A stretch of DNA of 64,000 bases from Apricaphanius iberus (Eukaryota; Chordata; Actinopteri; Cyprinodontiformes; Aphaniidae). Every line of letters starts with the position of its first letter. Within the stretch, counting starts at the first letter, position 1. The DNA lies in assembly GCA_028564705.1 (NCBI GenBank), contig JAPXFQ010000065.1, forward strand, positions 496,001-560,000. Direction: 5' to 3'. Position numbers and translations under genes: made by a program. Under the pieces are notes generated by a model, which was not told where the DNA came from, searched no databases, and was given only the letters and a program-made list of their open reading frames with translations. Below, in pieces: positions 32,401-43,282 of this stretch.

Positions 32401-34729
32401 CATTGGCGCCGTCAGGGGGGGAAGGTTAGGACAATTCTGAGGGTCCCGGCACAGACAGGTGGCCCTTTGAGGGCTATCAATATGTACTGTCTTGTGTAAG
32501 TTTTTTAAATGAAATATTTAATTTGATCTGTTAAAATAAGCAAATTATATATGGTTGGGATTCGATATAAAAAAATCCTTGAATTTCACCCCTCTCCCTT
32601 ACTGAATGGTATTGTCTGACACTGGCAGCGGCACATGCGAAATGTGTACAGCACGCTTCACCTACGTGAACGATTCCTTTCCTTCACTGCTGTGGAAGAT
32701 CTTTTCCGTCAAACTGTTGCTCAATTTAGGTCAAAGTAGGATTAGCTTCTAAAACCCAGTGTTGCAACTTTTTAGTTTTTTGTGTCAGTCGCTGTGAGAT
32801 ACAGGAGGATGTATGGATGCTGAACTAGCCATGTTGCTTCTGGATTGGTAAGTAATAAATACTTGCTCCTGGGTTATTTTGGCATGATGATGCGATACAG
32901 TGTCAGGAAAATTGTTTGATGGTTTACCAACTGACATGCTGTCAGTTTGATGTTTAGTTCTTTTGACTGTACTTGTAAACTTGTTCAGAAGCGCTGCATA
33001 GAGATTCCCTCATCTGCTTCGGCTGTCGGCTCGGTCTTGCTTAATGCCAGCAGCCCCTGTGTCGAGATGCAAAGAGTATAAAACCACTGTATTTATGTTT
33101 TTTTATGCCTTTTGGTTCACTATTTGGTTTCAGCACATTTCGTAGTGAGTTACCGATGCATTAAAGTGTGCATTATTCAGTTAAAGTGATGTTTTCGGAC
33201 TTAAATTTGTGCTAACTTATTAGCGGAGTAGCTCTGTAGATCTTCACGTCATGGTGATGTGATACAGTAGCTTTGCTCAAATTATTCCACGTTAGCTCAA
33301 GAACCCCCCTTTTTTCCTCTGTTAACTTATAAATGCAGTGAAACATAAGATGTTATTTTGACTACCAGTTGACCTTGCCTCTGTCAAAATGAGGTCTTGA
33401 TCATTCTGAACAGTGAAATACACTTAAACATTAGAATGTCCAAGGCAGTCATTTTTACCCTTTTGAAATATGCATATTCAATAACTTTGTCAAATTAAGT
33501 AATGAAGCCTTGTTGGTCCCTGATTTTTCCTAAAACTATGTGAATTTTAATAAAACTATTTTGAATATTTATCATGTGAATAATAATATGATAATTTCTA
33601 CAAAGGATTTTGTGCTGTTTCAATTTAGTTTGCAAACATTCTGGATCAGATAATATGAAAGAATCTTGTGAAGGGTGGTTGGCAGAGATGGATCATACTA
33701 TATTTGACAACATAGGGGATCGTATAGTAACACAATTCCCCAACTTCTTCAAGAGATGCACTGAAACGTCCCAAACAGCTCAAAGTAGTTTGTAGAGTAG
33801 CTGGCACAAGGATTTTGTATCAGAGCTTCTGCCTGCAAGGAGTTGCCTGCAACCAGGAGTTGAGTGTAGATTTACTTTTTTATTACAGCTAAAATAATTA
33901 AGTCTTCTTTGGTTTTAGTATCTTTAGTTATAATCATTCCCAAAGATTTTACCTCATTTTAACTGGAATCCCATATAATGCAGTTTGCTTCATTCATATC
34001 AAATATAATGTAAATAGAATCCCAATGCTTTAGAAAATATTCAAATTTTTTTATTATTACCAAAGGGATCTGGACAGTTTTTTTTATAGATATAGCTAAT
34101 AACTCAGCAGCTAAAATAAATAATTAGGGAGAAAAGGGACAGCCGGATTCCACGATTGATAGTGAATCCTTTAGGTGTTCCTTGGGGGAGAGAAACCGAG
34201 CTATTAATATCCTCATACATTATATGTATCGCTTTAATAAACTCTGTACATAATCCAAAATATTCTGACGTTTTTATAATACATGTATGTTCAACAGAAT
34301 CAAATGCTACGCAAAGATCCAAAAATTAAAATTAAACCCTTATCTTCAATCAAAGAATTATAATCTACTAAATCAAGCACTAATCTGATTTTATTATGTA
34401 TAGACCTATCTTTTATAAATCCTCATTGTGTTTTACCATCTGTCCAATACCACTTTTCAAACAATTTGCAAAAATAAGAGTAAATAATTTGTAATCTAGT
34501 TACTTTGCTAGTGCAAGCACAAAATAATGAATTTAAGGTGGTCTACCAGTACAGAAGCAGTTATATATGATTCACATAAAGTCTGATTTACTTAAATATA
34601 TGAGAATTATAGTAGAAATACCATAAAGTGCATGATTTTATGTAAATTAATATGAAAAAAATCTCAGCTGTGTTGGGGGCCCTGCCAAGATTCTTGTCAT
34701 GGGGCCCAGAATTCTTAACAACGCCTCTG
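32401..34729. mobile_element. hAT-type transposon with 8-bp target duplication
   Basis: Begins CATTGGCGCCGTCAGGGGGG and its other end, reverse-complemented, begins CAGAGGCGTTGTTAAGAATT; both are then G/C-rich with GGGCCC-type blocks. It is flanked by a perfect direct repeat AGGGGACC at 32393-32400 and 34730-34737, the 8-bp target duplication of hAT elements. Length 2,329 bp. I see no readable transposase, so it is probably non-autonomous or decayed. It has been entered by an L1 fragment on the minus strand. Confidence 0.7.
33850..34560 (-). mobile_element. L1-like reverse transcriptase fragment, nested in the hAT element
   Basis: On the minus strand a frame at 34322-34104 reads LCVAFDSVEHTCIIKTSEYF then GLCTEFIKAIHIMYEDINSS, and upstream (34560-34330) there is GFIKDRSIHNKIRLVLDL and DYNSLIEDKGLILI. 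These follow the fish L1 reverse transcriptase order GFI..R...N.R...D and AFDSVEH...... The catalytic region is interrupted. Limits are approximate. Confidence 0.6.
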
Positions 34730-34737
34730 AGGGGACC

Positions 34738-35185
34738 CAACGTGAGGATGCCTCGCATTGCGTCATCATTGATAAAAGGATGACGGAGGAAGCTAAATAA
34801 AGAGCAGTCTTGGAAGAAAATCTGTTGCAGGCTTCAAACGGCTTATGGACATCTTTCACAGGACAAGAGCCTTAAACAAACAGCCAGAGTTACAATTGAA
34901 AGGTCTAGAGATCAAAGCATCCTTATGTGTGAGAATGACACAAAGTCATTGTCATGCATTTAAGACTTGGTGGGAAGACTTAAAAAATTACTATCCCAGA
35001 TTCTCCTGATGGAATCTGACAGCTGTTTTGAGAATGGGCAAAAATACGTAGAATGGACATTGGGCAGGAGAACACTAATGCATGGCACACTTCTCAAGCT
35101 TTTACTAGCTATTTTTGTTACTCTGTTATTATTACTCTGTTCGTACATCACATAAAATCTATACAGTGAAATTTGTATTTGTAAG
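34738..35185 (+). mobile_element. degraded Tc1-like transposon, split by the foldback element
   Basis: GCAGTCTTGGAAGAAAATCT, then AACAGCCAGAGTTACAATTG and AGATCAAAGCATCCTTATGT, then GAGAATGGGCAAAAATACG follow the Tc1 transposase 3' half. TAATGCATGGCACACTTCTC and ATCACATAAAATCTATACAG continue into its 3' flank. The text is cut at the TTAA at 35186 where the foldback element begins, and may resume after 35876 for about 60 bp. Confidence 0.6.
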
Positions 35186-35875
35186 TTAAAGGAGAGTTCT
35201 GTTTTTTTTTGTTTTTTTTCAACCTGGACCTTATTTTCTAGCAACTTATATGTGTTTTTTACTCACCCTGACAAGTTTGGAGCCAGTTTGGGCCATTCAT
35301 CAGTATTTATACACCCAGTCTTGATCAGCTGTATCCGTAGAACGGGAATGCTCGGGGCAGTCCAAATGTTGCTTGTAATAAGGTTAAACTGCCCCAAATG
35401 GCAAAATTTTACCATGTTTATATTCTCCCTGGACTTACGAACACCACAGAAGTGCTTCTGTATTTTCTTTCGGGCCGATTTGGACATAATACACAATAAC
35501 GCTGCAGTAGGACTGCCAGTCTGACGTTTACTGCGTCAGATTCGCAAGGTGCATATGCTGCCGCAGCAGATTCTTCAGCTTTTTAAATTTTTTTATTGTT
35601 AAACTCCCAAATCGGCCTCGAAGACAATCAAAAAGGACTTCCAAGGCATTCGTAAATCCAAGGAGCATAAACATGGTAAAATTACAGTGTTTGGGGCAGA
35701 TTAAACCTTATTATAAACGGCCACTCTACGGATACAGCTGATCAAGACTGGATGTATTAATACTGCTGAACCGCTTAAACTGGCTCCAAACTTCTCAGGT
35801 TAAAAAAAACTGAGTGAAAACATAAAAATAGCTAAAAATAAGGTCCAGGTTGAACAAAACCGAATCCCCCTTTAA
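35186..35875. mobile_element. 690-bp foldback element bounded by TTAA
   Basis: Two arms of about 300 bp face each other: for example TTTGGAGCCAGTTTGGGCC (35277-35295) and the reverse complement at 35778-35796 (TTTGGAGCCAGTTTAAGCG), and GTCTTGATCAGCTGTATCCG (35319-35338) repeated in inverse at 35728-35747. CAACCTGGACCTTATTTT is shared at both outer parts. A spacer of about 60-100 bp lies around 35490-35590. The ends read TTAAAGGRGRRTTC on both strands and are bounded by TTAA, the target of piggyBac elements, so it may be a non-autonomous piggyBac-type MITE. No coding sequence. Confidence 0.75.
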
Positions 35876-36052
35876 CAAAAATTGGGAAGTTAAGCAGCTA
35901 TTTATAAATGTTTATTACATCAATATTTAATTACTTAGCTAAGACATGTGGAAATTAGAAAACATATTTGCTTTTATAAACGCTCAATAATATGACCAAA
36001 CAAACCAGAGGAGTTTTACTATTTCATCCAGGAGCCAAACTAGCCCTGACTA

Positions 36053-37005
<953 letters not shown>

Positions 37006-37130
37006 CCTTGCAAACAGGCCTATGGTCGGTCCAAGCAGCAAAGACTTCAGCTACGCGCTGGCAGGTAATCGTTTTGGAACCCTGCAGGACATGGTCATCA
37101 TCACAGGTAAATTGAGCAGTTGCTCCGATG
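37006..37130 (-). CDS. csmd3: CSMD3-like exon 5 of window: Sushi-2, second part
   Basis: Residues 176-218. Acceptor tcctttcag/CATCGGAGC, donor TGCAAGG/gtgagc; phase 2 in, phase 1 out. Reads SIGATAQFTCDDDHVLQGSK then TITCQRVAEVFAAWTDHRPV and C. Cysteines 2, 3 and 4 of the Sushi fold (FTC, ITC, PVC) and the conserved Trp before the last Cys (AAW) are all present, so the disulfide pattern C1-C3/C2-C4 can form. Close match to the CSMD1/CSMD3 segment LQGSK.ITCQRV.E..AAW.DHRP.C. Confidence 0.94.
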
Positions 37131-38377
37131 CTGAAAGGATAACAAATACCATTAACACCTGAGAAAGGCAATCAATTTTCCCAAAGATGACAGCTGATAA
37201 AATAAAATGAATTCATTATTTGCCTCATGTCACTCAAATACAATGACAAATACATTGAATACAGCAGTAACTTCTGAAAAGACATTCAGCAGCTTTCAAA
37301 AATGTACATATCCAATGTTAACATATCTGGTTTCTATGATGTACAAAACTTTCATATATCATTCAAAAACTTTCTATATGTTACTGTAGATATGTTCTGT
37401 AAATTTAAAGGGAAAATTTGGCAAATTAATTGGGGGGATAAAAAAATTAAAATCTGCAAGCACCTTTTTGCATGAATGTGCACACACCTATAATTTGTTG
37501 TTTAACAACCTTTAGATTCAGTTTCGGTAGCAAGTGTTTTCATGAGTTTAACGCTCCCATCAAAAACAGAAAATCTGACTAACCTGCAATAAACGTAAGC
37601 TCTCAAAGGAGGATTTTTTTTATTGAACTGTATAATTTGTATGCTTTAGCTAAAGCTATTGTTTGCATAAATTTTGCAAAGGTGATGAGTGATATATCAT
37701 AATTATGCATCAATGAGAAGAAAAGTTACAACAGTAAATATATTCAAGCTATATTTTCCAAAATTTACCGAAAGATTTGACTGGAAATTACCAAGAAGCC
37801 AACAGAAACACCAAGAAATGTAATGGGTGTGCCAGAAGAATTTTCAAGTTTTAAGAATGGCTAGCAGAGTCCAAGAATAAATCTGACATAATCTTTGTGG
37901 TCCCCTGCAGATGTCCTGACAATTTGAGACCTGTGTGTAACATTTGCAAAGTAAAGAAGAACACAAATAAAAGAAAACCATTCATAGCAGAAATATATGG
38001 AGAAGAGACATGTTTCCTCCAATGTGTAACATAATTTTTAATGGCCAACAAGGATACAAAAACTGTAGTCACCTTACTTTTTTGCTTCAGTAATTTTCTT
38101 TTTCTCCTCCTATAACCCTACCCTTTCATAACCCATAATTGTTGCAAACAAAGAGGCTTTAGCAAAAACTTTATCTCTACGAAGACAGTTGTTCTGCAGA
38201 AGTATAAGTAGTAACTGCATGTGTGCAAGAAAAAGAGGCACGTACATTGAAACGTATCTAAAGGTCTTAAGGGTGTGCATTTTTATACAATCAGATTATT
38301 GCACTTTTCCATTCATTTTTTATACACTATTTTCTTTATTTTTCATTCGATTTAAAAAAGATTAATATCACATTATA

Positions 38378-39776
38378 GACAATGGGCCAAAATAGTATAT
38401 GGCAGTCACCGATTGTGCAAGTTATGCCACAGTGATTTGCATCATAGGCACACTTCAACTTTGAGACACAAAGTGTAAAAACTTGTCACGAAAATCAGAT
38501 TATGTATATTTTTTGTATAATTTTGAAGTATTTAGCACCTACATACAATGAAGTAATCTGGCCCTCACAGACCTGTTGATTCTTCTTTAAGACGCTCTTC
38601 TATCCTCCACTCATTACCTCCATTAACAGCACCTGTTTGAACTTGTTATCATTATAAAAGAAACCTGTCCACACCTTTGATTGACCAGACTCCAGCTTTC
38701 ACCACAGCTAAGACTAGAGAGCTGTCTAAGGACACCAGGGGCAACATTGTACACCTGCACGGTACTTGGATGAGCTGATCTACAATAGGCAAGCAGCTTG
38801 GTGAGAAGAGATTGGTTGTAGGAGTAGCTTTAGAAAATTGAATAAATACAAGATGATTAACAATCTCCCTCGACTTGGAGTTCTAAGCAGGATCTCATCT
38901 CATGGAGTACACATGATATTGAGAAAGGTGAGGAAACAGCCCAGAGATACACATCGGAGAACTGTTGAAAGACCTGAAGAGAGCTGGGACCACAGTAACA
39001 AAGGTTACTATTCGTAACACACTGACTCATCATGGATTAAAATCGTAGAGTACTCAAAAGGTCCCCCTGCTTAAGCCAGCAAATGTGCAGGGCCGTCTAA
39101 AGTTTTTCAGAGACCATCTGGAGGACCCAGAGGAGAATTAAGGGAATGTCATGTGGTCAGATAAGACTTAAATAGAAATTTTTAAATAAACACCACTCAA
39201 CATGTTTGAAGGGGGAATAATGCTGAGTTGCATCCCAAGGACACCATAGCCACTGTGAAAAAAGCCAGCAAATGTGCAGGGCCGTCTAAAGTTTTTCAGA
39301 GACCATCTGAAGGACCCAGAGGAGAATTAAGGGAATGTCATGTGGTCAGATAAGACTTAAATAGAATTTTTTAAATAAACACCACTCAACATGTTTGAAG
39401 GGGGAATAATGCTGAGTTGCATCCCAAGGACACCATAGCCACTGTGAAAAAATGGGCTATTTATTGTAAGCTTTTAGGCAAAAACCTCCTTCTATAAGTT
39501 TGAGCATTTAAGATGAAATATGCCTGGATCTTCCAGCATGAAAATGATCCCAAACAGCGCCCTGATGATAAAGGTCTGGTGACATAAAAAGAATTCCAAG
39601 GTTCTGGGGTGTTTTAGCCAAATCTCAATCCAGCAGAGAAGATGTGGAAGGAATTGAAAGTCTGTGTTACCTATAGAAGATCTGCATGGAAGAATGGGCC
39701 AAAATACCTTCTCTTATCTTTTTGAGTGGGACAAATTGCACAATCTATGGCTGCCAAATACCTTTTGCTCCACCGC
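38378..39776 (+). pseudogene. Tc1-like element with broken transposase and internal duplication
   Basis: Terminal repeats partly kept: left GCAGTCACCGATTGTGCAAG near 38402, right TTGCACAATCTATGGCTGCC near 39736 with an outer CCTTTTGCTCCACCG. Between them are AGCTGTCTAAGGACACCAGG (start of the transposase gene), CAAGCAGCTTGGTGAGAAG, AGAGCTGGGACCACAGTAAC, GGTCCCCCTGCTTAAGCCAG and, near the end, AGATCTGCATGGAAGAATGG. Stops and deletions disable it; the last part of the gene and the inner right terminal repeat are missing. It also carries a 189-bp tandem duplication (39074-39451). Confidence 0.8.
39074..39451 (+). repeat. 189-bp tandem duplication inside the Tc1-like element
   Basis: 39074-39262 is repeated at 39263-39451 with only about two base differences (CATCTGGAGG versus CATCTGAAGG, and AGAAATTTT versus AGAATTTTT). 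Unit starts AGCCAGCAAATGTGCAGGGC. Confidence 0.95.
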
Positions 39777-40072
39777 ATGAAAAGGGTTTTAACGGGATTT
39801 ATCATAGTCTCCTTTTTTCATCACAAACACCTATTATTTTACAGCTTGTTCTAGGGGTGTGTATCTACATTCCCCTCAAGACTGCAGAGAAAGGACAAAC
39901 TGTTTCATTGAAGTTATAAGGAAAATGTCATAACCATTAGGTTGGTGTAATTAACAAGAGACTGGACAGAGTTCTGCTAATAATTATCATCCTGTTAAGA
40001 GTTCATGTATCACTACTGACCTCTCTGTCCACATCTGAGCTTATTTGCTTCTGGTAAAAGGCATTGACTAAC

Positions 40073-40160
40073 CTGAAGTCAGAACCAATCCGTTTGCCAT
40101 TCTCCGGCTCCCCTGGGTCAGGACAGTAATTAGACACCTGTTTGATCCCCCCTTCATTCA
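40073..40160 (-). CDS. csmd3: CSMD3-like exon 4 of window: Sushi-2, first part
   Basis: Residues 147-176. Acceptor tgtttag/TGAATGAAGG, donor GACTTCAG/gttagt; phase 1 in, phase 2 out. Reads MNEGGIKQVSNYCPDPGEPE then NGKRIGSDFR, the end of the linker plus the first strand of a Sushi domain with Cys-1 in the CPDPG motif. The CPDPG.PENG.R.GSDFR pattern is that of CSMD Sushi-2, which is split between two exons unlike the other Sushi domains here. Confidence 0.92.
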
Positions 40161-43033
40161 CTAAACACAAGGAGAAGGACCAAGTGTGAGGCAGTTTGAT
40201 TCGCTTAAACTATACTTTCAGAAATAAAGGCAACTTCCAAGAAAAAGAACACATGCAAGGTATATACATTTCCCAATTTGACCTCTTCTCTAGATGTAAG
40301 AGAAGTTTCATTATTTGTTTTATAGGAGGATTGTGCGGAATTCACAAGAGCTTGTGGACGAAGCCAGTGCCGAGTTGAAATAAAAGAGTTTTACCTGAGC
40401 TAAAAAGAAACAAAGAAAAATCTATGAACGCCGAGGAGGGGATTAAATAACCTTGAGTTATTGACTGTGGGAGACAACAAAACCTACCCAGTCAGACTTT
40501 TTATACTCAATCATAATTTTGGTTTACTTGGAAAAGCAGTCAAGAATTTGATTTAAAAAGAGGTTAGTATGACAAGAAGGTAGTCAGGTGGGTAAGACAG
40601 AGAACAATGCAAAATATTTGTTGATGTTATGACTAGTCACCAGTTAATATTACTAAAAATTAAGTTGGCAAATCTAATGGAATTAGGCTCATAAAATTGA
40701 TACATACCATTTCACATTTTATCATGTCACAAACTTATAATTCAATGTATGTTATTGGTAGAACATTGCTGTAAAATGGAAGATTTCATCTTCTGTTTAA
40801 GAGATTGAAATCAGAAAATTCAACATTATTTGTAATCAGTCCCTTCACTCTGATACCGCAAAATAGGATCCAGTGCCACTAGTTGCCTTCACAGGTCACT
40901 TAACTGGTTGATATAATCAACCTGTCTGAAATAGCCCTGTGAAAGCCTCAGAGACTTGTTTGACAGCATTAGAAAAGGACTCAGCAAGCGCAGACCTACG
41001 GCTGGACCACTCAGCCCCCCAACCTTTTACCATGTTGTTTTCCATCTATTCCGTCTGTTAATGATGCATAATCTGTACATGCTCGATTAATTTGCTGTGC
41101 GTATGCTGCAACAGTAGAGGGGCTGCTGCGTGAGGTCACCCTTGTGTGAGCCTTATGAGACGGGAGAGGAGTCCACAATAGGACCGCTTGTCACCTAAGT
41201 GAATACGCACTTAATTCAATTTAAATCTGTCCATAAGTTTCTGAGTGTTGCTGCTAACAGATAGACAGACTGGGAGGAACACATACACCTCCTGGAAACA
41301 CAGTAGACGGTTTACGGTTTAAGCTTATAACAGGTTTAGGTGATTAATTACATTCCAAGTTTTGAACTTCTAACACAGCCCTTTTTAATTCATCATGTGA
41401 AACTGAAAAAAATATGGTACAACTGTAAACCTAACTAACAGGACTGACACTAAGTAGTAACCATAGATAAATGGTCAACTGCAATCAAATCTTGGCAGAA
41501 TCGTGGCAGAAAATCTCTGACCAGGAGTTTGAATTGGTGGTCTGTTGTCGTTTTCGAATGAGAGAAGTGCATCGGAGGATTCTGAGCTCTCCAGACAAAA
41601 CATGACCTACGACAAATGTCAAGCAAGGTAAGAAATTTTCAGGGAAAATCATGTACTGTAAAAGCTGCAGCATCAGACATGCTATTGCTGTCCTCTCTTG
41701 CCCAGCCACAGGCGCCTCTGCAGCTATCTCTTTTATGTCATACTCCTCTATTTTTTAAGCATCGACCTCTAACAATAACTAACATCAGTGACTTGTAGTA
41801 CAAACCATTTTACACAGATATTTCTGTGGAACTTTCCTAACATTTGTACCAATGATTCTTCCACAGCACATATTTACCAAGTCTGGCAACTTTCAAATCT
41901 TCCATTGTTTTGTGTGACAGGTGATGCTACCAAATGACACTCTCACAGTGTGATTTCCAACTTTTGCATGCTTAGGTAAAAAGCATATTTGTTGAACTTA
42001 TTTCAAAACACACTAAGCAAGAAAACTGAATACATATGCATGCCATTCCTTTTAGATTTTTCTTTGAACATTTTTAAAATTGTGTGTCACTCTCTTTACA
42101 CTTCACAACTTTGTTTTGAACATTCCTGTAAAGTTCCAATAAACCCATTGATATCTGTTGGTGCAATGAGACAAAAAGTAAATATGTCTGGTAGGTATTA
42201 ATACTTTTGCAAGGAACTTTAATATTGTCAACTATGTCAAACTTTAAAGTGTTTGAAACACTTCCATTCGGCAGCTTTACCTGTGTGTGTTTAAAGGTCG
42301 ACTTCTCTGAGGAAGCTTAATTGTTTCCAAGTTGCAGTTGGGAGTTCGGGTATGACCAATAAATCCACAAAGCATATGAAGCATTTTCTCATTGTATTTT
42401 AATGATATACAGCATTGTCTCATGGTGAGGATTACAGCTCTCTGCATTATTCATGTTTCCATTGAGTGCTGAATCTATGATGTGCAAGGTAATAAAGATT
42501 ACAACCTGTTGTCATCCAAGTCTTTAGCACTCCACTGAGTTAAAGGGAATAGCACTCCAGATTTATGTTAATGACTGAGCTCTGTAAGCTATTACTATGC
42601 ATTCTGTTTTGTCTGAAGAGTACACAAATCACCTGACAAAAAAAGAGGTCACTCATCCTTGACTGGTGTTGTGTACGCGTGCATGTTAGTGTGTGTCACA
42701 AATATGTCAAGTGTATTGCTTTTATATCAATAAAGTGAGACAAGGAGGAGTTCAGTGCAGTTTATCCTCCTGATGCAATGTAAATAATTGGGACTGATTT
42801 AGTTGAGATCCTTTTCGTAAGGATAATAAGTCCAGGGCAGCAGGAGACAAGGGGCCATAAGAAAGAAAGAGAGACTGCACTTCTGCAAAATCTAGTACTG
42901 TAGCTTAATTCCTTAACCAAACAATGCAGCAAAGAAAGAGACAGAAAGAAACAAAGACCCAGAAATGAAAGTGCTACATAAAAATAGAAAGAAAAAAAAG
43001 AAAACTGTTGCATAAGACAAATAAAAGACTTAC
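40161..43033 (-). other. intron 3
   Basis: Holds a Tc1-like 3' end at 41985-42222. Nothing recognised elsewhere. Confidence 0.75.
41985..42222 (+). mobile_element. Tc1-like 3' end
   Basis: ATACATATGCATGCCATTCC, TCTTTACACTTCACAACTTT, TTCCAATAAACCCATTGATA and a final TTAATACTTTTGCAAGGAAC match the order of the 3' flank seen at 910-1112. Only this tail remains. Confidence 0.5.
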
Positions 43034-43111
43034 TCAAAGACAGTTTGTTAGTGTTGTCCTTTCCTGGCAATACTTTTACCCCTCTGGATTTAAGCTCTCC
43101 AGAGCTTTTCA
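43034..43111 (-). CDS. csmd3: CSMD3-like exon 3 of window: CUB-2/Sushi-2 linker
   Basis: A 78-nt exon (26 codons, residues 121-147), phase 1 at both ends, so it could be skipped without a frameshift. Acceptor ttgctttcaaccag/TGAAAAGC, donor TTTGA/gtaagt. Encodes VKSSGELKSRGVKVLPGKDN and a short Lys/Ser tail. The ELKSRGVK.LP.KD core is the conserved linker of vertebrate CSMD1 and CSMD3, lying just before the second Sushi domain. It is hydrophilic, has no cysteine and no fold signature. A longer open frame runs through it into both introns, but only this part matches the family and is bounded by splice signals. Confidence 0.9.
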
Positions 43112-43282
43112 CTGGTTGAAAGCAATGGAAAGAGTTCATTAGAAAAAAAGAAGTTACAGTATTAGATGTGAGAAGATACAGTACAAATGTTTCTTTCCCT
43201 TTAAAACACCTGGTCTTACGAAAATCAAAGTCTAACTGTTAATGCTGTGCAACTTTTTTGAGTTTGTGCCAAGGTGAATCTA

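Larger units (their letters stand above)
37131..40072 (-). other. intron 4
   Basis: Holds a nearly full-length Tc1-like element (38378-39776). 37430-37560 resembles a Tc1 end (TTTTTGCATGAATGTGCACA) but is too short to be sure. Nothing recognised in 37570-38370 or 39780-40072. Confidence 0.75.

Noticed and set aside
42762..43139. 125-codon minus-strand frame as a separate gene
   Set aside because: Only its middle 26 codons match CSMD; the rest is read-through into introns on both sides of exon 3.
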